Part shown: positions 16,697-23,582 of the stretch, in pieces
How the letters are laid out: each line of letters starts with the position of its first letter
Position numbering within the stretch: position 1 is the first letter of the stretch
Assembly (NCBI RefSeq): GCF_000158915.1
Contig: NZ_GG657754.1
Coordinates: 9,173,814 to 9,237,121 of the forward strand
From: Streptomyces himastatinicus ATCC 53653
GTDB taxonomy: Bacteria > Actinomycetota > Actinomycetes > Streptomycetales > Streptomycetaceae
Direction: 5' to 3'
DNA length: 63,308 nucleotides
Program-made: the position numbers and the translations under genes
Notes under the pieces: model-generated
What the model saw: the letters and a program-made list of their open reading frames with translations, nothing else
The model's database searches: none
Told to the model about the DNA's origin: nothing

Positions 16697-17634
16697 GCCC
16701 GCCTCGCCTTCGGGTTGAGCCAGGCGTTGGCGACGTCCACGAGGAGGTTCGCGGCCAGCACGATGGTGGTCGTGAACAGGACGACGGTGAGCACCACGGG
16801 GAAGTCCTTTCCGTTCACCGCCGAAAGGGTCAGCGCCCCGAGCCCGTTCAGCGCGAAGACCTGCTCCACGATGACGGTGCTGCCGAGCAGCCCGATGAAC
16901 TGGAAGCCGACGCTGGTCACGATGGGAATCGAGGCGTTGCGCAGGGCGTGCCGGAAGATCAGCGAACGGTTGGAGACCCCGGCGGCGCGCAACGTGCGGA
17001 TGTAGTCCTTGGTCAGCACGTCCAGCATCGCGCCCCGGGTCTGCCGGGCGACGGTGGCGATGCCCACCGCCGCCACCGACAGACAGGGCAGGGCGATCGA
17101 GGCGAGCCAGCGGCCGGGGGAGTGGGCGAAGGGCACATAGCCGGTGGCGGGCAGCCAGCCCAGCCGGATGGACAGCAGGAAGACCAGCAGCACGCCCAGC
17201 CAGAAGCTGGGGACGGCCATGAAGAAGCTGAGCACGCTCTGCCCCGCGCGGTCCAGGCGCCGCCCGCCGATCGCGCTCAGCACGCCGACGGCCACCCCGA
17301 CGACGACCGTCAGCAGCACGGCACCGGCGACCACGGAGAGGGTGATGGGCAGCCGGGCACCGACATCGGCGGTCGTCGGCCTGCTGGTGAGCAGCGAGGT
17401 GCCGAAGTCACCACGCAGCACGTGCGAGAGCCACGTCCAGTACTGGTCGGCGAGCGGCCGGTCGTAGCCCATCTTCCGGTCCAGCGCGGCGACCTGCTCG
17501 GCGGTGGCTCCGTCGCCCAGGATGGTGCGCGCCGGGGATCCGGGGATCAGATTGACCAGGCAGAACGCCAGCGTGGCGATCCCCCAGAGCATCGGGACGA
17601 CGACCAGGAGCCGTCGGAGGACTGTCCTGAGCAC
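16693..17634 (-). CDS. Peptide-type ABC transporter permease (DppB-like)
   Basis: A 313-residue inner-membrane permease with about six transmembrane segments. The N-terminus RRLLVVVPMLWGIATLAFCLVNL is the usual first helix, followed by the periplasmic PGSPARTIL and the long extracytoplasmic loop ending TSRPTTADVGARLPIT. The cytoplasmic EAA loop DYIRTLRAAGVSNRSLIFRHALRN contacts the ATPases, and the C-terminus has DLVDVANAWLNPKARR-like ending. It starts at GTG 17634 with AGGAG upstream. It sits between the binding-protein gene and the DppC-D fusion, overlapping the latter by four bases. Confidence 0.92.
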   Translation of the reverse strand: MLRTVLRRLLVVVPMLWGIATLAFCLVNLIPGSPARTILGDGATAEQVAALDRKMGYDRPLADQYWTWLSHVLRGDFGTSLLTSRPTTADVGARLPITLSVVAGAVLLTVVVGVAVGVLSAIGGRRLDRAGQSVLSFFMAVPSFWLGVLLVFLLSIRLGWLPATGYVPFAHSPGRWLASIALPCLSVAAVGIATVARQTRGAMLDVLTKDYIRTLRAAGVSNRSLIFRHALRNASIPIVTSVGFQFIGLLGSTVIVEQVFALNGLGALTLSAVNGKDFPVVLTVVLFTTTIVLAANLLVDVANAWLNPKARRA

Positions 17635-17652
17635 AGCACTTGCTCCTCGGAC

Positions 17653-19182
17653 TCAGGAGGCGGGCTCCAGGCCCCTGACGAACGGCAGCGACTCCAGCGG
17701 CACGTAGTTCATCTCCTTGACCTTCTTCGGGTTGTAGAAGTAGTAGGTCTTGCCGATGTTGGTGACGACGAAGAGCGCCTGGTCGACGACCTCCTTGGAG
17801 ATCTCCTCGTACGTCGCCCGCTGCCGCGCCCCGGTCTCGGCGGCCGCCTTGTCGATCAGCTTGTCCAGCTTCGGGTTGTCGACCCGGTACGGGTTGTACT
17901 GACCGTTCTTGCGCAGCAGCCGGTTGGCGTCGATGGGCGTGCCGATCCAGTTGTAGAACCAGGCGTACAGCGGGTTCTTGTCGGAGAGGCGCATCGCCTG
18001 GTACTGCGGCAGCGACACGTTGTGGATCTTGATGCGGATGCCCGACTTCTTCAACTGCTGGGCGAGCGCCTGCCCGTAGCGGTCGAAGAAGAGCACGGCG
18101 GTGTTGGTGACCGTGAGGTCGATGCCGTTGGGGTAGCCCGCCTGGGCGAGCAGCTTCTTCGCCTTCGCGGGGCTGTACGGATACGCCTTGTCCAGCGCCT
18201 TGACGTACCCGGGCTGGCCCGGCGGGAAGATCTGGGTGGTGGGCTGGCCCTCGCCCGCGGTCGCCTGGAGGGCCTCGCGGTCGACGGCGTAGTTCAGCGC
18301 CCTGCGGACCCGCACGTCGCCGAGCGCCTTGACCTGGCGGCCGCTGCGGTCGTTGATGTTGAGCGCGGTGAAGTAGCTCAGCGAGGAGGAGACGGCGAGG
18401 CCCGCGGCCTTGGCGGCCGGGACGTCGTCGAGGGTGCCGATCGCCCCGTCGATCTGCCCCGAGCGCAGGGCGTTCAGGGAGGCGGTGGAGTCCTGGATGA
18501 TCGGGAACACCAGCTTGTCGAACTTCACCGACTTGGCGTCCCAGTACTTCGGGTTCTTGACGAAGGTGTACTTGTCGCCCGGTGTGGTGGCGGCCGTGTC
18601 CAGGGTGTACGGCCCGGCGCCGACCGGCTTCTTCTTCAGCAGCGCCGGGTCCTTCAGCGCCTTCGGGCTCGCCATCTGGCCGAGCACGGCGGAGAAGACG
18701 AGCGGCAGCGAGGGGTCGGGCCGGGACAGCTTGATCCGCACCTGGTCGGGCGCGGTGACCGTCACCTTGCTGATGGCGGCTATCTCGTCGGTCCGGGGGC
18801 CCTGGACGGATGTGCCGTGGTCGAGGTTGGCCTTCACCGCGGCGGCGTCCAGCTTGGTGCCGTCGGAGAAGGTCACGCCGTGGCGGATCGTCATGTCGAA
18901 CGTCGACGGGTCGGCGTAGCGCCACTTCGTCGCGAGCCCCGGCGCGAACGACCCGTCCGGGTTGCGGTGCACCAGGCTGTCGTACGCGGCCTGCTGGGGC
19001 TGGAGGAACGGGCCCCAGTCGTTCTGATACGGGTCCCACTGCGAGACGACGGTGGTGGTCCCGAGGGTGAGGGTGCGGTTTCCGCCCCCCGATGTGTCGC
19101 CGGAGGAGGAAGAGCCGCAGGCGGTGAGGCCGCCCGCGGCCATCACCGTCACCAGCCCGACCGCCGTGAGTTGTACCCGCAT
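17653..19182 (-). CDS. Peptide-type ABC transporter substrate-binding lipoprotein
   Basis: A 509-residue family-5 extracellular solute-binding protein. The signal peptide MRVQLTAVGLVTVMAAGG ends in a lipobox LTAC, so the mature protein is lipid-anchored outside the membrane. Family text includes TKWRYADPSTFDMTIRHGVTFSDGTK, VRVRRALNYAVDREALQ and the late KKLLAQAGYPNGIDL. The ATG at 19182 is chosen because GGAGG sits 5 bases before it; earlier in-frame starts would spoil the signal peptide. The ligand is not readable from sequence: family members bind peptides, nickel, glycosides or small organic compounds. The location beside the catabolic genes suggests uptake of the island's substrate, by inference. 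Confidence 0.9.
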   Translation of the reverse strand: MRVQLTAVGLVTVMAAGGLTACGSSSSGDTSGGGNRTLTLGTTTVVSQWDPYQNDWGPFLQPQQAAYDSLVHRNPDGSFAPGLATKWRYADPSTFDMTIRHGVTFSDGTKLDAAAVKANLDHGTSVQGPRTDEIAAISKVTVTAPDQVRIKLSRPDPSLPLVFSAVLGQMASPKALKDPALLKKKPVGAGPYTLDTAATTPGDKYTFVKNPKYWDAKSVKFDKLVFPIIQDSTASLNALRSGQIDGAIGTLDDVPAAKAAGLAVSSSLSYFTALNINDRSGRQVKALGDVRVRRALNYAVDREALQATAGEGQPTTQIFPPGQPGYVKALDKAYPYSPAKAKKLLAQAGYPNGIDLTVTNTAVLFFDRYGQALAQQLKKSGIRIKIHNVSLPQYQAMRLSDKNPLYAWFYNWIGTPIDANRLLRKNGQYNPYRVDNPKLDKLIDKAAAETGARQRATYEEISKEVVDQALFVVTNIGKTYYFYNPKKVKEMNYVPLESLPFVRGLEPAS

Positions 19183-19248
19183 AACGCCTCCTTGGGCCCG
19201 CTGGGCTGTCCACACGATTGCCCCAGGTGTTCCGACCCGTCAAGGCTT

Positions 19249-19271
19249 TCTATGCGATTCCTGCGCATAGA
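19249..19271. promoter_or_regulatory. Long inverted repeat TCTATGCG-N7-CGCATAGA
   Basis: Eight-base perfect arms (19249-19256 and 19264-19271) with a 7-base spacer, between the divergent binding-protein and aldehyde dehydrogenase genes. Each arm contains CTATGCG, related to the CATGCGCATAG core at 28420-28435 but with wider spacing. It could be two half-sites for the same regulator or a site for a second one. It is 67 bp upstream of the lipoprotein start. Confidence 0.5.
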
Positions 19272-19392
19272 TTCGAGGACATGGCTCACGGTAAGCCCGT
19301 CGTCGCCCCGATGGCCAGATCCGTGCACCGCCTGTTCAGAAGGGATGCGTGCGGATACTCCTCCCACGGTGGGTGATCTCGGCTACAGTGCA

Positions 19393-19408
19393 ATCCATAG
19401 TCATGGTT
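19393..19408. promoter_or_regulatory. Putative operator ATCCAT-N4-ATGGTT upstream of aldehyde dehydrogenase
   Basis: ATCCATAGTCATGGTT matches the site at 7669-7684 in 15 of 16 bases, including the non-palindromic AGTC centre. It ends 30 bp before the GTG start of the aldehyde dehydrogenase. Such central identity between two sites 11.7 kb apart is not expected by chance in GC-rich DNA. Confidence 0.65.
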
Positions 19409-19438
19409 TCAGGAGACGTCCGGATCAAGGAGACGCCC

Positions 19439-20896
19439 GTGGCCACCATCGCCCCCGTCGACCGGCAGCGGATGTATCTGGACGGGGCCTGGACCGCGTC
19501 CCGGGGCGGTACCCCGCTCGACATCCGCAACCCCGCCGACCAGGACCTCGTCGGCCGTACCGTCCTCGCCTCCCCCGAGGACGTGGAGCGGGCCGTCGCC
19601 GCCGCGCGCGCGTCGTTCGACTCCGGTGTGTGGCGGGATACGCCACGGCAGGACCGCGCCGAGGTACTGGAGCGGGCCGCGGACATCCTTCAGGAGCGGT
19701 CGGAGTACCTGGTCGACCTGCTCACCCGCGAACTGGGCTGCCCCCGCTGGTTCAGTGCCGCGGCCCATGTGCCCAACCCCATCAGGCACCTGCGCTACTA
19801 CGCCGGTCTGGTGCGCTCCACCGACCCGGACGAGCCGCGCACCGACGGCGCGGGGAACACCAGCCTGGTCACCCAGGAGCCGGTCGGCGTCGTCGCCGCG
19901 ATCACCCCGTGGAACGGGCCGCTCAGCTCGCCCATGCTCAAAGTAGCCCCGGCCCTGGCGGCGGGCTGCTCGGTGATTTCCAAGCCCGCTCCGGAGGCCC
20001 CGCTCACCCTCTTCGAACTGGCCGAGGCGCTGGCCGAGGCGGGCCTTCCGCCGGGCGTCTTCAACCTCGTCCCCGGCGACCGGGACGCCGGGGCCCACCT
20101 CGTGGCCCACGAGGGCGTCGACAAGGTGGCGTTCACCGGATCGAGCGCCGCCGGGAAGCGGATCATGGCCGTCTGCGCCGAGCGCATCGCCCGCGTCACG
20201 CTGGAGCTGGGCGGCAAGTCGGCGGCGATCGTGCTCCCCGACGCCGACCTGGCGGCGTTCGTCAGGAAGATCCTGCCCATGGCGCTGATGGTCAACGGTC
20301 AGGCGTGCATCGCCCAGACCCGGATCCTGGTCCCCGCCACCCGGCACGACGCGCTCGTCGACGCGCTGGCCGCCGCCTTCCGCGAGGTGCCCGTGGGCGA
20401 CCCGTTCGCGGCCGGGACCGTCGTCGGCCCGCTGATCAGCGAGCGCCAACGGGACCGGGTGGAGGGCTATCTGGCCACCGGCCGCGCCGAGGGCGCCCGG
20501 GTCGTGGCCGGCGGAGGGCGTCCCAATGGCCTCGACGCGGGCTGGTACGTCGAGCCGACGCTGTTCGACGGCGTGCACAACGGCATGCGGATCGCCCGCG
20601 AGGAGATCTTCGGCCCGGTCGTCACGGTCATTCCGTACCGGGACACCGACGAGGCCGTGGCGATCGCCGACGACTCCCCGTACGGCCTCTCCGGCTCGGT
20701 GTGGACCGCCGACCCGGACGCGGGACTCGCGGTGGCGCGGCGGCTGCGCACCGGCATGGTCAGCGTGAACGGCCACCCGCAGGCGTACGGGAGCCCGTTC
20801 GGCGGGTTCAAGGAGTCTGGCATCGGGCGCGAGATGGGCCCCGAGGGCCTGCGGGCCTACCAGGAGACCAAGTCGATCGCCGTGTCGCCGGGGTGA
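19439..20896 (+). CDS. Aldehyde dehydrogenase family protein
   Basis: A 485-residue NAD(P)-dependent aldehyde dehydrogenase that oxidises an aldehyde to a carboxylic acid. Visible elements: ITPWNGPLSSPMLKVAPAL, KPAPEAPLTLFEL, the Rossmann VAFTGSSAAGKRIM, the general-base Glu in VTLELGGKSA, the catalytic Cys in NGQACIAQTRIL, and EEIFGPVVTVIPY. GTG 19439 is chosen because AAGGAGA precedes it by six bases. An in-frame ATG at 19403 overlaps the operator and an earlier one would run through the promoter. It is convergent with the DUF35 gene, with only three bases between their stops. It probably oxidises an aldehyde intermediate before CoA activation. Confidence 0.9.
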   Translation: MATIAPVDRQRMYLDGAWTASRGGTPLDIRNPADQDLVGRTVLASPEDVERAVAAARASFDSGVWRDTPRQDRAEVLERAADILQERSEYLVDLLTRELGCPRWFSAAAHVPNPIRHLRYYAGLVRSTDPDEPRTDGAGNTSLVTQEPVGVVAAITPWNGPLSSPMLKVAPALAAGCSVISKPAPEAPLTLFELAEALAEAGLPPGVFNLVPGDRDAGAHLVAHEGVDKVAFTGSSAAGKRIMAVCAERIARVTLELGGKSAAIVLPDADLAAFVRKILPMALMVNGQACIAQTRILVPATRHDALVDALAAAFREVPVGDPFAAGTVVGPLISERQRDRVEGYLATGRAEGARVVAGGGRPNGLDAGWYVEPTLFDGVHNGMRIAREEIFGPVVTVIPYRDTDEAVAIADDSPYGLSGSVWTADPDAGLAVARRLRTGMVSVNGHPQAYGSPFGGFKESGIGREMGPEGLRAYQETKSIAVSPG

Positions 20897-20899
20897 GGT

Positions 20900-21301
20900 T
20901 CAGCCGGGGTGAGGCGGCAGGGCGATCGGGATGGTCTCGCCGCCGCCCTCGGGGGTTTCGAAACCGATGCGCACCGGGTGGCCCGCCCGGAGCTTGGCCG
21001 GGTCGATGCCCCGCACCCGCACGGTGATCCACGGGCCCTCCGCCAGCTCGACGTACGCCACCACCGTGGGCGGCACCGCGTCCGTTCCGCGCACGGGGAT
21101 GACCGTCCAGGTGACCACCTCGCCGAGGCCCGACGCCTCCCGCCACTCCAGCGGCGCGAGCGGGGCACACGGGCAGATGACCGCGGCCGGAGGGAGGTAG
21201 CCGCCGCACTCCGTCGACCAGCGCAGCAGCAGGACACCCCGGGCCGCGGCGTCGAAGAACTCCGCGGAGTGTTCGTCACGGGTGAGGGGGGAAACGCTCA
21301 C
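20900..21301 (-). CDS. DUF35 / OB-fold nucleic-acid-binding-like protein, thiolase partner
   Basis: A 133-residue protein with the DUF35 layout: an N-terminal helix (FFDAAARGVLLLRWSTECGGYLPP), a rubredoxin-like zinc ribbon and a C-terminal OB-fold (VVTWTVIPVRGTDAVPPTVVAYVELAEG). The ribbon is degenerate: one Cys in STECGG and two in VICPCAP, where two CxxC pairs are normal. DUF35 proteins bind acyl-CoA and pair with SCP-x/Ltp2-type thiolases; in steroid side-chain breakdown such a pair acts as retro-aldolase. It starts at GTG 21301, 32 bp after the thiolase-like gene, as the last gene of the eight-gene operon. Confidence 0.85.
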   Translation of the reverse strand: MSVSPLTRDEHSAEFFDAAARGVLLLRWSTECGGYLPPAAVICPCAPLAPLEWREASGLGEVVTWTVIPVRGTDAVPPTVVAYVELAEGPWITVRVRGIDPAKLRAGHPVRIGFETPEGGGETIPIALPPHPG

Positions 21302-21333
21302 GGGCCCAGTCCTTCCGGATTCCTCGCAGATGA

Positions 21334-22512
21334 TCAGGGGTGGGGATGCGGGCCGAGGATCAGCGTCGCATGGTGGTCGAGTACCCCGCCGTTGCCGCTG
21401 ACCAGGATCGCGTCGGCGCCCGCGACCTGCCGCGGGCCGCCGTCGCCCCGCGCTTGGATGACGCCTTCCGACAGCGGCGTCATGCCCCACATGTAGTACG
21501 AGGAGAGCTGGCCGCCCCCGGTGTTGGTGGGATGGCTGCCACCCGGCGCGAGGGCCCCCGAGGCCGCGAACGCGCCGCCCTCGCCCTTGCCACAGAAGCC
21601 GTAGTCCTCCAGGGACACCAGCGTCGTGAAGGTGAAGCAGTCGTAGATCTCGCGGACGCCGATGTCGGACAGCGAAAGACCGGCCATGGCGAGCGCCGCC
21701 GGGCCGGACGTGGCGGCCCCCGTGACCAGGCCGAAGCCGCTGCCGCGCGCCATCGGGTGCCCGGGGTGGCCCTGGCCCCAGCCGAGCACGTACACCGGCG
21801 GCCGGGCCAGGCTCCGGGCCCGCTCGGCGCTCGTGACGATGACCGCGATCCCGCCGTTGCTCACCAGACAGCAGTCGAACAGCCGCAGCGGATCGGCCAC
21901 CACACGGGACGCCTGATGGTCCTCCAGCGTCAGCTTCCGGTCCCTCATCTGCGCCCGCTCGTTGAACGCCGCCCACTGCCGGGCGGCGACGGCCACCGCG
22001 CCCAGCTGCTCGCTCGTCGTCCCGTAGCGCTCCATATGACGCCGGGCGGCGAGCGCGTACTTCGCGGCGGCGCTGTCGAGACCCGCGGCCCGCGGCAGCC
22101 CGTCCAGGGCGGACGCCTGCCGGGCGGCGCCGGTGTACGCCGCACCGCTGCCCGCGCCCTGGCGCAGCGGCGCGTCCGCGTACACGCAGGCGACCGTCTC
22201 GGCGAGCCCCGCGCTGATCGCGAGCGAGGCGTACTGCACCATGGCGCACGCGGAGGAGCCGAAGCCCTGCACCGTGGAGAGCAGCCGCAGCTCCCCGACG
22301 CCCAGCGCGGCCTGGAGCGGCAGCCCGATGTCGCCGCCGACGCCCGGGTTGATGAGCAGACCGTCGAGTTCGGTGAGCCCGATCCCGGCGTCCTCGGCGG
22401 CCAGGGCGACGGCGCGCACCGCGAAGTCCGTCGCCGTACGTCCGTACACCTTGCCCATCTCGGTGATGCCGAGACCGGCGATGGCGGTCCTGCCGGACAG
22501 CTCGTGGGACAT
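21334..22512 (-). CDS. Thiolase-like / lipid-transfer (SCP-x, Ltp2-like) protein
   Basis: A 392-residue thiolase-superfamily protein of the lipid-transfer/nonspecific type. It starts GRTAIAGLGITEMGKVYGRTA, has VQGFGSSACAMVQYAS in the nucleophile region, CLVSNGGIAVIVTSAERA in mid-protein, REIYDCFTFTTLVSLEDYGFC, and TGGGQLSSYYMWGMTPLSEGV late. It lacks the C-terminal GHP and CxGGG motifs of true thiolases. In Ltp2-type retro-aldolases two Tyr residues replace thiolase chemistry; the YDCF and SSYYMWG tyrosines are candidates here. Next to DUF35 and MaoC genes, the likely reaction is aldol cleavage of a 3-hydroxyacyl-CoA. A plain acyltransferase is the alternative. Confidence 0.82.
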   Translation of the reverse strand: MSHELSGRTAIAGLGITEMGKVYGRTATDFAVRAVALAAEDAGIGLTELDGLLINPGVGGDIGLPLQAALGVGELRLLSTVQGFGSSACAMVQYASLAISAGLAETVACVYADAPLRQGAGSGAAYTGAARQASALDGLPRAAGLDSAAAKYALAARRHMERYGTTSEQLGAVAVAARQWAAFNERAQMRDRKLTLEDHQASRVVADPLRLFDCCLVSNGGIAVIVTSAERARSLARPPVYVLGWGQGHPGHPMARGSGFGLVTGAATSGPAALAMAGLSLSDIGVREIYDCFTFTTLVSLEDYGFCGKGEGGAFAASGALAPGGSHPTNTGGGQLSSYYMWGMTPLSEGVIQARGDGGPRQVAGADAILVSGNGGVLDHHATLILGPHPHP

Positions 22513-22521
22513 CCGGCCTCC

Positions 22522-22992
22522 TCAGTCCGTGCCGTACGCACTGTCCGCGCGCAGCGGCAGCGTCGCCCGGACCGTGCCGGGGCCGACGGTGACGCCCGCG
22601 GAGTTCTCGCAGCGGACCTCGATGTCGACGGTCCCCGGCCCGTCCTCGGTGGTCACCGACACCACCCGGGCGTGCACCCAGGTGGTGTCGCCGACGACGT
22701 TGAACGCCCGCATCCGGAAGCCCCTGATGCCGCGGATGGTCCCGGCCGGACCGATCCAGTCGCGGACGATCCGCTCCCACATCCCCAGCAGCAGCGAGGT
22801 GTTGGCGTACATCTCGGGCGCGCCGGTGGCCCGTGCGTAGTCGGTGTTGTGGTGGATGGAGTTGAAGTCGCGGTTGGAGCCGGCGGCCATGACGAGGCGG
22901 TAGACGGGCAGCGGATACGCGACGCTCGGCAGCTCCTCTCCCTCGCGCACGTCCTCGAAGCGGCGCTGTCCCGCCGCGCGTCCCGCGGTCAC
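22522..22992 (-). CDS. MaoC-like dehydratase (hot-dog fold)
   Basis: A 156-residue hot-dog protein of the R-specific hydratase class. It contains RFEDVREGEELPSVAYPLPVYRLVMAAGSNRDFNSIHHNTDYA; the hydratase-2 pattern (Asp-x4-His-x-D/N) corresponds to DFNSIHHN. YANTSLLLGMWERIV and the strand FRMRAFNVVGDT follow. In actinobacterial steroid catabolism a pair of MaoC proteins (ChsH1/ChsH2 type) forms one hydratase with a DUF35 domain; here MaoC, MaoC, thiolase-like and DUF35 are consecutive. It starts at GTG 22992, overlapping the upstream MaoC stop. Confidence 0.85.
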   Translation of the reverse strand: MTAGRAAGQRRFEDVREGEELPSVAYPLPVYRLVMAAGSNRDFNSIHHNTDYARATGAPEMYANTSLLLGMWERIVRDWIGPAGTIRGIRGFRMRAFNVVGDTTWVHARVVSVTTEDGPGTVDIEVRCENSAGVTVGPGTVRATLPLRADSAYGTD

Positions 22993-23582
22993 CGTACGGC
23001 TCCCTTCGGTGTGGGCTCGTAGGCGTAGGTGCTGGTGCGGATCCGGGCGACGACCTCGCCGTCCGCCTCGGTGACGATGTCGCTCTCCCAGGTCAGGAAC
23101 GCGCCACGGCCCACCGAGGTCTCCTTCGGCACACAGTCGACCAGCCGTCTGCCGCTGCGCCCCACGCGCTCACCGGCCACCACCGGGCGCAGGAAGTCGA
23201 ATTCGATGCCGGTGGCGAAGAAGCCCGTGGTGCGCGGGCCGAGCGGCATGTCCTGGTTGTTGATCGGGCTGTGCACGGGCTGCGCGTCCCGCTCGGCGGA
23301 GTCGAACAGCGTCTGCCCCGGCTCCCACATGGGCGGGATCGTCCAGGTGATGAGGCCCGTGTACGGCATGGTCACATCGGCGAAGCCGTGGGCGCGGGCC
23401 ACCGCGGGGTCGGTGTGCAGCGCGCAGTCCAGCTCCAGCGGCTCCAGGAAGCGCCGGATCGCGCCGCGCTCGACGGGATCCGCGCCGAAGACGGTGGTGC
23501 CGTCGGAGAAGTCCCGCCCGACCGCGTCCACGACCGGCTTCCAGGCCGCCTGCCAGTCCCCGTTCTCACCAGCACTGTTCAC
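22989..23582 (-). CDS. MaoC-type hydratase (FAS1-like N-terminal dehydratase domain)
   Basis: A 197-residue protein resembling the non-catalytic or half-site MaoC partner: RAIRRFLEPLELDCALHTDPAVARAHGFADVTMPYTGLITWTIPP, then FFATGIEFDFLRPVVAGERV and GRGAFLTWESDIVTEADGEVVAR. The usual catalytic Asp-x4-His box is not obvious, which fits a heteromeric hydratase in which the adjacent 156-residue protein is catalytic. It starts at GTG 23582 overlapping the CoA-transferase stop (GTGA), and ends overlapping the next MaoC start. It probably hydrates the enoyl-CoA that feeds the aldolase pair. Confidence 0.8.
   Translation of the reverse strand: MNSAGENGDWQAAWKPVVDAVGRDFSDGTTVFGADPVERGAIRRFLEPLELDCALHTDPAVARAHGFADVTMPYTGLITWTIPPMWEPGQTLFDSAERDAQPVHSPINNQDMPLGPRTTGFFATGIEFDFLRPVVAGERVGRSGRRLVDCVPKETSVGRGAFLTWESDIVTEADGEVVARIRTSTYAYEPTPKGAVR

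Noticed and set aside
19349..19438. Earlier start codons for the aldehyde dehydrogenase.
   Set aside because: They would translate the operator-like dyad; GTG 19439 has AAGGAGA at the right distance and begins just before the family N-terminus.
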